Assembly (NCBI RefSeq): GCF_023614235.1
Contig: NZ_CP094264.1
Span: 558,001 to 622,000 of the forward strand
Reading direction: 5' to 3'
Length of the DNA stretch: 64,000 nucleotides
DNA from: Streptomyces sp. MRC013
GTDB taxonomy: Bacteria; Actinomycetota; Actinomycetes; Streptomycetales; Streptomycetaceae
The notes beneath the pieces are model-generated. The model was given only the letters and a program-made list of their open reading frames with translations, was not told where the DNA came from and made no database searches. How positions within the stretch are numbered: the first letter of the stretch is position 1; the number at the start of each line of letters is the position of its first letter. Position numbers and translations under genes: made by a program. Of the stretch, positions 53,440-61,730 are shown piece after piece.

Positions 53440-54551
53440 CCGTGACGACGGGTACCGTCGTGCAGAGCCTGGCCTTCGCCGGCACCCGCCTGGACCTGGA
53501 GCTGGAGCCCGGCGCCGACATCAGCGGGGCGCTGGACTTCCTCGGGACGCACCTGGTCGCCGAACCGCCCGGCGACGGCACACACCGGAGCCCCGTCCTC
53601 GCCACCGTGCGCATCGCGGCGGCGGAGTCGGACCGCCATGCGCCCCCGGCCGGCACGCCGTGGGAGGACGTCTACGTCCGCAAGAGCGCCAGCGAGTTCT
53701 TCACCATCCCCGCGCGGCGCGCCGAGGCCCACGGGTGCGAGTACCTGGAGTGCACCAGGACCGGTACCCGCTTCGCCTTCGACCGCACCGCGCGGACCAT
53801 CGACGCGGTGATCGGGCCGGACGGCACCATGGACCTCGTCGAACTGATCCGCGACCTCGTGCTCAAGGACCAGGAGAACTCCGGGGCGGCCGTGCTGCAC
53901 GCGACGGCCGCGTATCGCGACGGCTCCGCCGTCCTGATCACCGGGGCGAAGGGCGCGGGCAAGAGCACGCTCCTGCTGGAGCTGGTAGAGAAGTTCGGCT
54001 ACCAGATCATGAGCGGCGACAAGACCGTCCTGCACGAGCAGGCGGACGGCTCGGTGCTCGCCACCGGCTGGCCGGACTACCCGCACCTCGGGTACGGCAC
54101 CATCGCCAAGTACCCCGGTCTGCGGGAGATCGCCGGGATCGCCGACGGCTACGCACCCGACGCCGGCCACGCGTTCTCGCCGGTGGGCAAGTTCGCGGTG
54201 GACCCGGCCCGGTTCCGGGAGCGCTTCCCCAGCGCGCCCCGCGGGGTGCGGGTGCCCGTCTCCGCGATCATCCACCCGTCCATCGGGCCCGGTGACCGCA
54301 CGGTCCTGGAAGCCTGCCCGCCCGTGACGGAGGCGCTCGCGGCCGCACTCGACGCCAACGTGGAGTCGGCGTTCGACGGCGCGAACGCCGGGTGGCACCA
54401 CTATCTGACGGATGCCCGCGCCGCCCAGGCGGACCGGCGGAGCCGGATCACGGCCGCCCTGGCGAGGGTCCCGGCATGGCAGCTGACCGGCCCCGGCGAC
54501 CTGACGGCGGACAACGTCCCGCTGCCCGTGGCGGAGGCGAGTGCCACATGA
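53436..54551 (+). CDS. HPr-kinase-like P-loop kinase
   Basis: A 371-residue protein whose C-terminal half carries a Walker A motif GAKGAGKST (residues 170-178) followed by LLELVEKFGYQIMSGDK, the arrangement of HPr kinase/phosphorylase and related kinases. The N-terminal 160 residues are a separate domain. Streptomyces has no classical HPr kinase regulation, while HprK homologues in other natural-product clusters modify small products (for example lasso peptide Ser phosphorylation). Here it may phosphorylate a hydroxyl on the phosphonate intermediate. It is coupled by ATGA overlaps to PEP mutase and the YjbQ gene. Confidence 0.8.
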   Translation: MTVTTGTVVQSLAFAGTRLDLELEPGADISGALDFLGTHLVAEPPGDGTHRSPVLATVRIAAAESDRHAPPAGTPWEDVYVRKSASEFFTIPARRAEAHGCEYLECTRTGTRFAFDRTARTIDAVIGPDGTMDLVELIRDLVLKDQENSGAAVLHATAAYRDGSAVLITGAKGAGKSTLLLELVEKFGYQIMSGDKTVLHEQADGSVLATGWPDYPHLGYGTIAKYPGLREIAGIADGYAPDAGHAFSPVGKFAVDPARFRERFPSAPRGVRVPVSAIIHPSIGPGDRTVLEACPPVTEALAAALDANVESAFDGANAGWHHYLTDARAAQADRRSRITAALARVPAWQLTGPGDLTADNVPLPVAEASAT

Positions 54552-54976
54552 TCGAGCTGACGATCACCAGCACCGGTCTCAACTCCCACTACGACCTCAC
54601 GGACGAGCTGACCGAGCGGTTGCGCGAGCACGGCGCGGGCGACGGGCTGGCCGGGGTCTTCGCCCATGGCAGCACGGTCGGGCTGACCATCATGCGGTAC
54701 GAACCAGGGGCCGTGCAGGACCTGCTGCGGGCCCTGGAGCGGCTGGCACCGGACGACGGCAACCGCTACCTGCACGAGTTGACCACCGGCGACCCCAACG
54801 GCTTCTCGCACCTGAAGTCGTCCTTGCTCGGCACGAGTGTGCTGGTGCCCTTCCTCGACGGCGGACTGGGCATGTCGCCCTCGCACCGTGTGGTACTCGT
54901 CGACTTCGACCTGAAGCCGGCCACCCGAAGAGTCCTGATCGACCCGCCCCGCGCGGCCAAGGAGGAAAACCGGTGA
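54548..54976 (+). CDS. YjbQ/UPF0047-family protein
   Basis: A 142-residue protein matching the YjbQ fold along its full length: FAHGSTVGLTIMRYEPGAVQ (His40), YLHELTTGDPNGFSHLKSSL with His76, Asn84 and His88, GTSVLVPFLDGGLGMSPSH and RRVLI. Housekeeping members are linked to thiamine phosphate synthase activity, but their real role is unclear. Its placement between a kinase and an aminotransferase in one coupled operon suggests a catalytic step, perhaps displacement or elimination of phosphate. That assignment is inference. Confidence 0.82.
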   Translation: MIELTITSTGLNSHYDLTDELTERLREHGAGDGLAGVFAHGSTVGLTIMRYEPGAVQDLLRALERLAPDDGNRYLHELTTGDPNGFSHLKSSLLGTSVLVPFLDGGLGMSPSHRVVLVDFDLKPATRRVLIDPPRAAKEENR

Positions 54977-56115
54977 AACTGCGTCTGGCCACCCCGGGGC
55001 CGACCGAGGTACCCCAGCGGCTCCTGCTGGCCGGGGCCCGGGAGATCGTTCATCACCGTTCGTCGGAGATGGAAGAGCTGATCCACGAGGTGAACGAGGG
55101 GCTGCCGCCGCTCTTCGGCACGACCCGCCCCGTCTACACCATCGCCGCGTCCGGCACCGGCGCCATGGAGGCGGCCGTCGCCAACTGCTTCTCCGCCGAG
55201 AACGAGGTTCTGGTCGTCTCGAACGGCTACTTCGGCGAACGCTTCCAGGCCATCTGCCGCAACTACGGACTCACCGTGCACGTGGTGGAGAGCGACTGGG
55301 GCACCAGCGCCGACCCGCAGCGGGTGGCCGAGGCGTACGCCCAGCACCCCGGGATCCGGGGCGTCTTCGTCGTCTACAGCGAGACGTCGACCGGCGCCCT
55401 GAACGACGTCGAAGCCATCGGGCGGATGTTCCGCGACACCGATGTGGTCGTCGTGGTGGATGCCGTCAGCGGACTGCTGGTGCACCCGCTGGAGATGGAC
55501 GAGTGGGGCCTGGACGTCGTGCTCGCGGCCTCGCACAAGGGGTTCATGCTCCCGCCGGGCCTCGCCTTCGTCGCCCTGTCGGACAAGGCGTGGACGGCCG
55601 TGGGGAGTTCCTCCGGCCCGACCTACTACTGGTCGTTCGAGCGGCTGCGCCACTTCTACCCCATGTCCTCCTCGTCTCCTGCGGTCTCCCTGCTGCTCGG
55701 CCTGCACGAGTCGTTGAGGATGCTCGGCGAGGAAGGACTGCCCGCCTTCCGGACGCGGCACGCCACCCTGGGCAAGGCGGCCGAACGAGCCCTGCTGGAA
55801 CTGGGCTTCACCACGTTCATCCGGCCCCCGCACCGCCGCAGCCACGTCATCACCTCGGCCCTGGCACCCGAGGGCGTCGACACCACCCGGCTGCTGAAGA
55901 CCCTGTCCACGCAGTACGGGCTGACCATGACCGGGGGGCAGGCCCACCTCAAGGGCAAGCTGATCCGGGTGGGACACGTGGGCGCGGCGGACGCCCTCGA
56001 CCTGTGCGCGGTGGTCGGGGCCCTGGAGATGTCCCTGCTCGCCCTCGGGCACCGCTTCACTCCGGGCACCGGCGTCGGTGAAGTCGTCCGTACCTTCCAC
56101 GAAGAGGTGAAGTGA
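54973..56115 (+). CDS. Class V PLP aminotransferase
   Basis: A 380-residue enzyme of the alanine-glyoxylate/serine-glyoxylate/2-aminoethylphosphonate transaminase group. It has LATPGPTEVPQRLLLAGARE, SGTGAMEAAVANCFS, the PLP-pyridine Asp in VVDAVSGLLVHPLEMDEWGL (Asp163) and the Schiff-base Lys189 in AASHKGFMLPPGLAF. It could aminate the 2-oxo-phosphonate made by the aldolase, or phosphonoacetaldehyde directly. GTG 54973 follows AAGGAGG and overlaps the YjbQ stop. Confidence 0.9.
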   Translation: MKLRLATPGPTEVPQRLLLAGAREIVHHRSSEMEELIHEVNEGLPPLFGTTRPVYTIAASGTGAMEAAVANCFSAENEVLVVSNGYFGERFQAICRNYGLTVHVVESDWGTSADPQRVAEAYAQHPGIRGVFVVYSETSTGALNDVEAIGRMFRDTDVVVVVDAVSGLLVHPLEMDEWGLDVVLAASHKGFMLPPGLAFVALSDKAWTAVGSSSGPTYYWSFERLRHFYPMSSSSPAVSLLLGLHESLRMLGEEGLPAFRTRHATLGKAAERALLELGFTTFIRPPHRRSHVITSALAPEGVDTTRLLKTLSTQYGLTMTGGQAHLKGKLIRVGHVGAADALDLCAVVGALEMSLLALGHRFTPGTGVGEVVRTFHEEVK

Positions 56116-56405
56116 TGCTCGTCCTGTTCCAGCGGGAGACCTGCCCCGACTGCAAGCCCGTACGGGAACTGCTGACCCGGCTCCAGATCTCGTACATCAA
56201 CGTCAACGTCCCCAAGCCGCGCGACGAACGGCATGAGCTGATCCGGGTGACCGGCAGCAAGTTCATCCCCGCCCTGGTCGACGGGGCGACCGTGATCCCG
56301 GGCAGGCTGCGGGAGAACAGCGAGATCATCGCCTATCTCACGGAGCGGTTCGGCGAGCCGCGCGCGGACGGGTCCGGGGAGCCACAGCCGGAGTCCGCGG
56401 CATGA
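56112..56405 (+). CDS. Glutaredoxin-like protein
   Basis: A 97-residue thioredoxin-fold protein with a CPDC active site near the N-terminus (VLFQRETCPDCKPVRELLTR) and the later GSKFIPALVDGATVIPG cis-Pro region. It ends with an acidic tail. Starts GTG 56112 and ATG 56115 are adjacent; both overlap the aminotransferase stop. A redox role in the phosphonate pathway is not obvious; it may protect a thiol enzyme or carry a substrate-specific reduction. Confidence 0.85.
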   Translation: MMLVLFQRETCPDCKPVRELLTRLQISYINVNVPKPRDERHELIRVTGSKFIPALVDGATVIPGRLRENSEIIAYLTERFGEPRADGSGEPQPESAA

Positions 56406-57625
56406 GCGACGGCTCCGGACCGGTCGTCGCGATCGTCGCGGGTACCCCGCAACTGGTGGACGCGGCACGGGCGCTGGACGTGCGGACGGTCTTCGTGCAC
56501 GCCGCGGACGAGCCGCGGCCGCGGTCCGCGGACGCGGCCGATCACGCGGTCGCCGCGGACCTCGCGGACGACGCTGCGGTCCTCGCGGCGCTGGCCCCGT
56601 TCCACGAGCGGTACCGGCTGGTCCGCGTGCTGTCCCTGACCGAGCGCGGGCTGCTGCCCGCCGCCGCGGCGGCGGAAGCGCTCGGCGTGGCCGGGAACTC
56701 CCTGCACACCGTCCGCCTGCTCCAGGACAAGCGGCGGATGCGGGAGCTGCTCGCCGCCCGAGGACTCAGCCCGGTCCGGAGCCGTTCCCTCCTCTCCCCC
56801 GCCGACCTCGCCGGCTTCTGCCGGGAGGTCGGCGGGCCGGTGATCCTCAAACCGGCCGGCGGTTCGTCCAGCAAGGCCGTGGTCCGGGTTGCGGAACCGC
56901 GGGACGCGGAAGCCGCCTGGCGGTGGTTCGGCACGGCCGGCGGCACCGACCCCGTCGCGGAGGAGTTCCTCGGCGGGCCGGAGATCAGCGTGGAGGGGTT
57001 CACCCACCGAGGGCGGCACACCGTCGTGGCGATCACCGACAAGCAGGTGCTGCCCTCGTTCGTGGAGGCCGGGCACACCATGCCCAGTGCACTTCCCCCG
57101 GCGGTGCTGGAGGAGGCCGCGGCGCTGACGCTGGCGTTCCTGGACGCCGTCGGCCTGCGCGAGGGACCCTCCCACACAGAGCTGAAGATCACCGAGCGCG
57201 GTCCTCGGATCATCGAGTCCCACAACCGCATCGGCGGGGACAAGATCCGCGAACTAGTGCGCCGGGCCCACGGCGTCGACCTGGTCGGTCTCACGGTGGG
57301 GTGCCCGCTCGGGCTGCTCCCCGCGCCACCGGGACGGCCGGCCGCCCTCGGCGGCGCCGCCATCCGATTCCTGACCCCGCCGCCCGGAACGGTCCGGCGG
57401 ATCCGCACACCCGACACCGGCGCGGGACCGGACGTGATCAGGCTCGAGGTCGGCGTCGGCGAGGTGATCGGCCCGGTGCTCCGTTCCGAGGACCGCGCCG
57501 GGTACGTGCTGACCGGCGGCACCGACGCGGCGGACGCCGCCCGGCGCTGCGAGCGCCTCGCGGAACAGGTGCTGATCGAGGTGGATCCGGCCGGACGGCC
57601 GGCGGACCGGCCGGCCGGAGGCTGA
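56402..57625 (+). CDS. ATP-grasp amino-acid ligase 1
   Basis: A 407-residue ATP-grasp enzyme: LQDKRRMRELLAARGLSPVR, VGGPVILKPAGGSSSKAVV (ATP-binding Lys and Gly-rich loop), EEFLGGPEISVEGFTHRG and the Mg-binding TELKITERGPRIIESHNRIG with GGDKI. It resembles L-amino-acid ligases that make dipeptides from free amino acids with ADP formation. It could join the phosphono amino acid to a proteinogenic residue. ATG 56402 overlaps the glutaredoxin stop. Confidence 0.9.
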   Translation: MSDGSGPVVAIVAGTPQLVDAARALDVRTVFVHAADEPRPRSADAADHAVAADLADDAAVLAALAPFHERYRLVRVLSLTERGLLPAAAAAEALGVAGNSLHTVRLLQDKRRMRELLAARGLSPVRSRSLLSPADLAGFCREVGGPVILKPAGGSSSKAVVRVAEPRDAEAAWRWFGTAGGTDPVAEEFLGGPEISVEGFTHRGRHTVVAITDKQVLPSFVEAGHTMPSALPPAVLEEAAALTLAFLDAVGLREGPSHTELKITERGPRIIESHNRIGGDKIRELVRRAHGVDLVGLTVGCPLGLLPAPPGRPAALGGAAIRFLTPPPGTVRRIRTPDTGAGPDVIRLEVGVGEVIGPVLRSEDRAGYVLTGGTDAADAARRCERLAEQVLIEVDPAGRPADRPAGG

Positions 57626-57628
57626 GCG

Positions 57629-58282
57629 ATGCGCTACGCCGTCGTCACCGACATCCACGGCAACACCACCGGTCTGCGCGCGGTCCTGGCACGGGTGCGG
57701 GACCAGCACGTGCACCAGGTCGTCTGCCTGGGCGACGTCTTCGAGTGCCACGTCGGCAAACGGGACGTCGCGGGCCACACGTTCTCGCGCGTCGACGAGG
57801 TCTTCGACCAGGACCCCGAGCTGGTCGCCCTGCTGGACGGCGCACGGGTCGTACGGGGCAACCAGGAAGAGCGCATCAGCACGCTCGTCCCCGGTCCGGC
57901 CCGCCCCGCATGGGCACGTCCGGTGCTCGACGCGCCGCTGTCGTTCCACACGGACTTCGCCACGTACTGTCACGGTCACGCGCTGCCATCCTGGCAGGAG
58001 CCCGAACCGGGCCTATGGTGCCCCCTGGAGGCCGGGTTCACCGGGCGGGCCCTCTTCCACGGCCACCATCACCGCAGCGCCGTGCACCGGCTGCCGGCCA
58101 CCGGGCGGGCCTGGGCCGACGTGGTGAGCATCCCGCTCCGCCTCGGCGAGGCCGTGCACCTCGCCCCGGACGGCCGGTACCTCGTCAACGTCGGTCCGGT
58201 CCGCGGGCCGGTCCCGACCTGGGCCGTCGTCGACGAGGTGGAGGCGACCGTCACCTACTACCGAATCGAGGCGCCCGGATGA
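57629..58282 (+). CDS. Calcineurin-like metallophosphoesterase
   Basis: A 217-residue protein with all motif blocks of the family: AVVTDIHGN (Asp8, His10), VVCLGDVFE (Asp36), VVRGNQEERI, a CHGH phrase and FHGHHHRSA. It belongs to the small MPE group that includes YfcE/diadenosine-type phosphatases. It starts 3 bases after ligase 1 and overlaps ligase 2, so it is an integral part of the pathway. It may remove a phosphate ester at the end of biosynthesis (possibly a protective group put on by the HprK-like kinase). Confidence 0.88.
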   Translation: MRYAVVTDIHGNTTGLRAVLARVRDQHVHQVVCLGDVFECHVGKRDVAGHTFSRVDEVFDQDPELVALLDGARVVRGNQEERISTLVPGPARPAWARPVLDAPLSFHTDFATYCHGHALPSWQEPEPGLWCPLEAGFTGRALFHGHHHRSAVHRLPATGRAWADVVSIPLRLGEAVHLAPDGRYLVNVGPVRGPVPTWAVVDEVEATVTYYRIEAPG

Positions 58283-59427
58283 CCCGCCAGGTCCTGCTGC
58301 TCAACTCCGACAAGCCCGAGGTCGTACGCGCCTTGGCGGACCGCGCCGACCTGCGGGTCCGGGTACTCACCCGCAAGGCGTACGCCGGGCTCTACACCGG
58401 CTGGGAGACCGCCTTCGTCGACAGCTTCGAAGACCTCTCGCAGGTCGAGCGCGCCGCGTACGAACTCGTCAGCGGCGGCCCGGTCGACCACGTCATCGCC
58501 GCCACCGAGAAGAGCGTCCTGCCGGCCGGGCTCATCCGGTCCCTGCTGGGTCTGCCCGGGCCGACCTTCGACCAGTCCCTGTGGGCGGCCCACAAGCGCG
58601 CCATGAAGGCGAGACTGCGGTCCGCCGGTCTGCCGGTGGCGGACTTCGCGCAGGCCGCGACCGTCGACGACATCCCGCGGGCCGCACGGCGGATCGGCTG
58701 GCCGGTGATGGTCAAGCCGGTGTTCGGCTCCGGTTCCCGGTGCACCTACCGCCTCGACTCCCAGGAGGAGTTCGACGCCCGGCGGCTGTCGGGCGGCTTC
58801 GAGGCCCTCGCGGCGCGCCGCGTCCCCGTCCAGGTCGAGCGCCTCGTGCGATTCCGCGACGAGTACCACTGCGACGGTGTCGTACGCGGTGGCCGGGTCC
58901 GGCTGGCGGCGGTCTCCCGCTACTTCACCCCGCCGCTGCACACCCCGCACGAGTACAGCAGCGGCTACCTCATTGCCCAGGACGACCCGTTCGCCAAAGA
59001 CGTGCTCGCCCTGCACGACCGGGTGGCCGAGGCGCTCGAACTGTCCGACGGCGTGACGCACCTCGAGGTCTTCGAGACCGCCGAGGGACCGTTGATCGGA
59101 GAAGTCGCGATCAGGCCGGGGGGCCTGGGCGTCTCGCGTATGTGGTGGCACGCCTTCGGCATCGACCTGTGGGAGGAGTTCGTCCGGGCCTCCCTCGACG
59201 AGCCGTCGGAGCTCGTCCCCCGCCCCCAGGAGCGGACCGTCGGCCGCACGCAGCTGCCGGCTCGGGACGGCCTGCCGGAACAGGCCCTCGCCCTGCCCGG
59301 GGTCGTCGAAGCCCTGCCCCCGGAACAGAGCGGAACCGGCAACGTCGAAGTGCACTACGCCGTCGACGGGCCCGAGGCGGCCCGCCGGCTCAACGACCGG
59401 CTGCACGCGCTCGGGGGGCCGCGGTGA
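58279..59427 (+). CDS. ATP-grasp ligase 2
   Basis: A 382-residue ATP-grasp protein: VLLLNSDKPEVVRALADRA, AAHKRAMKARLRSAGLPVAD, IGWPVMVKPVFGSGSRCTYR, VQVERLVRFRDEYHCDGVV and HLEVFETAEGPLIGEVAIRP with GGLG. It is only distantly like ligase 1, so it likely uses a different acceptor. Together they could build a tripeptide or act on two intermediates. ATG 58279 overlaps the phosphoesterase stop; the stop overlaps the exporter GTG. Confidence 0.88.
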   Translation: MTRQVLLLNSDKPEVVRALADRADLRVRVLTRKAYAGLYTGWETAFVDSFEDLSQVERAAYELVSGGPVDHVIAATEKSVLPAGLIRSLLGLPGPTFDQSLWAAHKRAMKARLRSAGLPVADFAQAATVDDIPRAARRIGWPVMVKPVFGSGSRCTYRLDSQEEFDARRLSGGFEALAARRVPVQVERLVRFRDEYHCDGVVRGGRVRLAAVSRYFTPPLHTPHEYSSGYLIAQDDPFAKDVLALHDRVAEALELSDGVTHLEVFETAEGPLIGEVAIRPGGLGVSRMWWHAFGIDLWEEFVRASLDEPSELVPRPQERTVGRTQLPARDGLPEQALALPGVVEALPPEQSGTGNVEVHYAVDGPEAARRLNDRLHALGGPR

Positions 59428-60650
59428 GGGGCTCGCTGGTCCACAGACTGCTGCCCGCCCCGGGAGCACCGCGCCTGCTCGCCGCCTCGTGGCTGATCAA
59501 GACGCTGGGCAGCGGTCTGTACCTGCCGACCAGCGTGCTGTTCTTCACTCGTGTCGCGGGCCTCTCCGCCGGCCGGGTCGCTCTCGGCCTCACCCTCGCC
59601 GGGCTGATATCCCTCGCCGGAGCGGTACCGCTCGGCGGCCTGGCGGACCGCTACGGCCCGCGCCGCACCTACGGCGTCCTGCTCATCGTGCAGTTCGCGA
59701 CCATGGCCATGCTCGCGCTGGTCCGCTCCTTCCCCTTGTTCCTGGCGCTGATCGTTGTCTTCACGCTGGCCGAACAGGGCAGCAGCGCGGCCCGCGGAGC
59801 GCTGATCGCCGTGGTCGGCGAGGGGGCCGAGCGGGTGCGGCTGCGGGCGTACCTCCGGGTCGTGACGAACGTGGGGGTGGCCATCGGCGCGGGACTGGCG
59901 GCCATCGCCATCGACCTGGGGACCACCCTCGCCTTCACGGTTCTGCTGCTGGGCACGGCGCTGACGTTCCCGGCCGCCGCGATCCCCTTGCGCGGACTGG
60001 CCGCGGACGCCGTCGTGGCCGGCGGGAAGGCGGTTCCGCGGTCGTCGCGCCGGCAGGTGTTCCGCGATTCCCGGTACGTCTGGGTCACGGCGATCTGCGG
60101 TGTGCTCAGCCTGCAGTCGCAGGTCCTCTCCTTCGCCGTGCCGCTCTGGGTCGTCAACCACACGGCTGCTCCCCCGCTGACCGTCTCCGTCATCGTCGTG
60201 CTCAACGCGGCCATGGTCGTCCTCCTGCAGATCCGCGCGAGCCGCGGGGCGGACGACGATGCGCGCGCGGCACGCCTGTGCCGGCGCGCCGGGCTGAGCC
60301 TGCTGGCCGCGTGCGTGGTGGTGGTCTTCACGCGTGCGGCGGCGCCCTGGCTCGCCGTGCTGCTGCTCATCGTCTTCGCGGTGCTGCTGACGGCCGGTGA
60401 ACTCTGGACCTCGGCCGGGTCGTTCGGCCTGAGCTTCACCCTCGCGCCGGACGGCGCGCACGGCCAGTACCAGGGCTTCTTCTCCCTCGGCCGTGGAGTG
60501 GCGACGGCCGTCGCCCCGTGGCTGCTGTCCACGCTGTGCCTGTCGGACGACGGCGGGCGCGGCTGGCTGGCCCTGGGCGCGCTGTTCGCCCTCGTCGGCG
60601 CACTCATGCCGGTCGCCGTCCGCCGCTCTCCCCTGCGCGTCGCCGCCTAG
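59424..60650 (+). CDS. MFS transporter, probable product exporter
   Basis: A 408-residue major facilitator protein with about 12 helices: LLAASWLIKTLGSGLYLPTS, the loop 2-3 motif PLGGLADRYGPRRTYG, and a C-terminal half with GFFSLGRGVATAVAPWL. Start GTG 59424 overlaps ligase 2. The stop TAG at 60648-60650 coincides with the first bases of the IS701 remnant (TAGTACTCCGG), so the extreme C-terminus may have been set by that insertion. Drug/peptide export is the likely role. Confidence 0.88.
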   Translation: MRGSLVHRLLPAPGAPRLLAASWLIKTLGSGLYLPTSVLFFTRVAGLSAGRVALGLTLAGLISLAGAVPLGGLADRYGPRRTYGVLLIVQFATMAMLALVRSFPLFLALIVVFTLAEQGSSAARGALIAVVGEGAERVRLRAYLRVVTNVGVAIGAGLAAIAIDLGTTLAFTVLLLGTALTFPAAAIPLRGLAADAVVAGGKAVPRSSRRQVFRDSRYVWVTAICGVLSLQSQVLSFAVPLWVVNHTAAPPLTVSVIVVLNAAMVVLLQIRASRGADDDARAARLCRRAGLSLLAACVVVVFTRAAAPWLAVLLLIVFAVLLTAGELWTSAGSFGLSFTLAPDGAHGQYQGFFSLGRGVATAVAPWLLSTLCLSDDGGRGWLALGALFALVGALMPVAVRRSPLRVAA

Positions 60651-60745
60651 TACTCCGGTCTGGTTCCGTGATCCGTCTGGTGAGTTGGTCAGTCGACCCT
60701 GGTCGGTAGTGGCTGCGGCGGGCTGTCGCTTGGTGTCGTCGCCGC
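60648..60745 (-). mobile_element. IS701-family 3'-end remnant
   Basis: The sequence from TAGTACTCCGGTCTGG to CGGCGGGCTGTCGCTTGGTG matches the 3' end of the element at about 41604-41702 (over 75 percent by eye) in the same orientation. Read leftward it encodes the transposase tail (RHQATARRSHYRP). Its other side is cut off, so only about 100 bases remain. Confidence 0.75.
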
Positions 60746-60804
60746 AATCCGCACCGAGCCGGAAGGTCCTCACCTGGTTCAAGATCCCTCAGCCGGGACT
60801 TGGC

Positions 60805-61122
60805 TCACCGTCCACGACCTCCCCGGACAGAACACCTAGCGCGGCGGACGCGATGCAGGAGGTCCCGGTGGGCGAGGGGAGTGACGATCCGACGATGGTG
60901 GTCGGGTGCCTGCGCTAGCAGCTCCTCCGCCGTTCGAGGAAGGGCTTCGAGGTGCTTGTCGCGCGGAGACAGGACTTCGGCTGCGACGAGCAGGGCGCGG
61001 ACGTATCGGGTGGCCGGCGCGCCGGCCAGCTCGTCGAACTGCTGGTGGGTCGGCTTCGCGCCAGCGCGCGTGGGCTCGTTCGGTAGATCGTGAACCCCGT
61101 CGCGGGACAGCCGGTAGGTCAC
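60805..61122 (-). pseudogene. N-terminal half of the split tyrosine-recombinase-like gene
   Basis: The frame reads KPTHQQFDELAGAPATRYVR and LLVAAEVLSPRDKHLEALPR, then LLAQAPDHHRRIVTPLAHRD and LLHRVRRA. This matches the middle N-terminal part of integrase-like proteins of Streptomyces (sequence of the type LRSVLVATGALPPRDEHLARLE). Homology breaks near 60840, where the matching C-terminal half resumes at about 41603. Further N-terminal traces extend to about 61290 in another frame. Confidence 0.55.
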
Positions 61123-61290
61123 GCTGTGCGGCCGCCCGGCGCCGACCGGGGCCAGGTACGCGGCCCCAGGAGGGAGGGCAGAGCCTGCGCGTCACCGCCG
61201 GGTCGCTCGGCCGGTTGGGCCTCGGGGAGACACCGTGAGCACAACTGGACGCGGTAGGTGCCACCGCTGCTGGAACCGCACCCCTCACAG

Positions 61291-61730
61291 GCGCAGGTGG
61301 GGTCCGATCCGACGCGGGGACCGCAACCGAGCGGGGGTGATCCAGGCGCGGCCGGGGAACGGGCTCCGGTTCAAGGCTCGGGCTGCCTGCTCAGCGGAGG
61401 GGCTCCCCGGGGCCGACGTGACGTGGGTGAGGACGGCTTCTCGGGCTGTCCCGGCCTTGGGCTGCACGTCCACGTCAGGTCCGGTCGGCGGATCGTGGTG
61501 CGTCGGGCCGCCGGCGGGGGTCCATCGGCATCGGCGAGTCGGAGCCGGCCTCTCCACCGCCTGCCGCAACTCGCCGTGACGGTGCGGACCGTATGTGGCA
61601 CGGGGTGCAGTACGGCAGCCCGGCGACACGGGTGGAGGCGGCGCGGACAGCGCGGGCGGGCCCGGGCGGGCGCGGCGCGGGCGACGGGCCCGTGCGGGCG
61701 GCCCGGACCGGCCCGCGCCGCCCACACCGG
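61291..61730. other. Spacer at the right edge of the decayed zone
   Basis: No supported gene. Leftward frames give scattered phrases but no family match. It may contain more recombinase N-terminal debris next to the end of the protein kinase gene. Confidence 0.35.
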
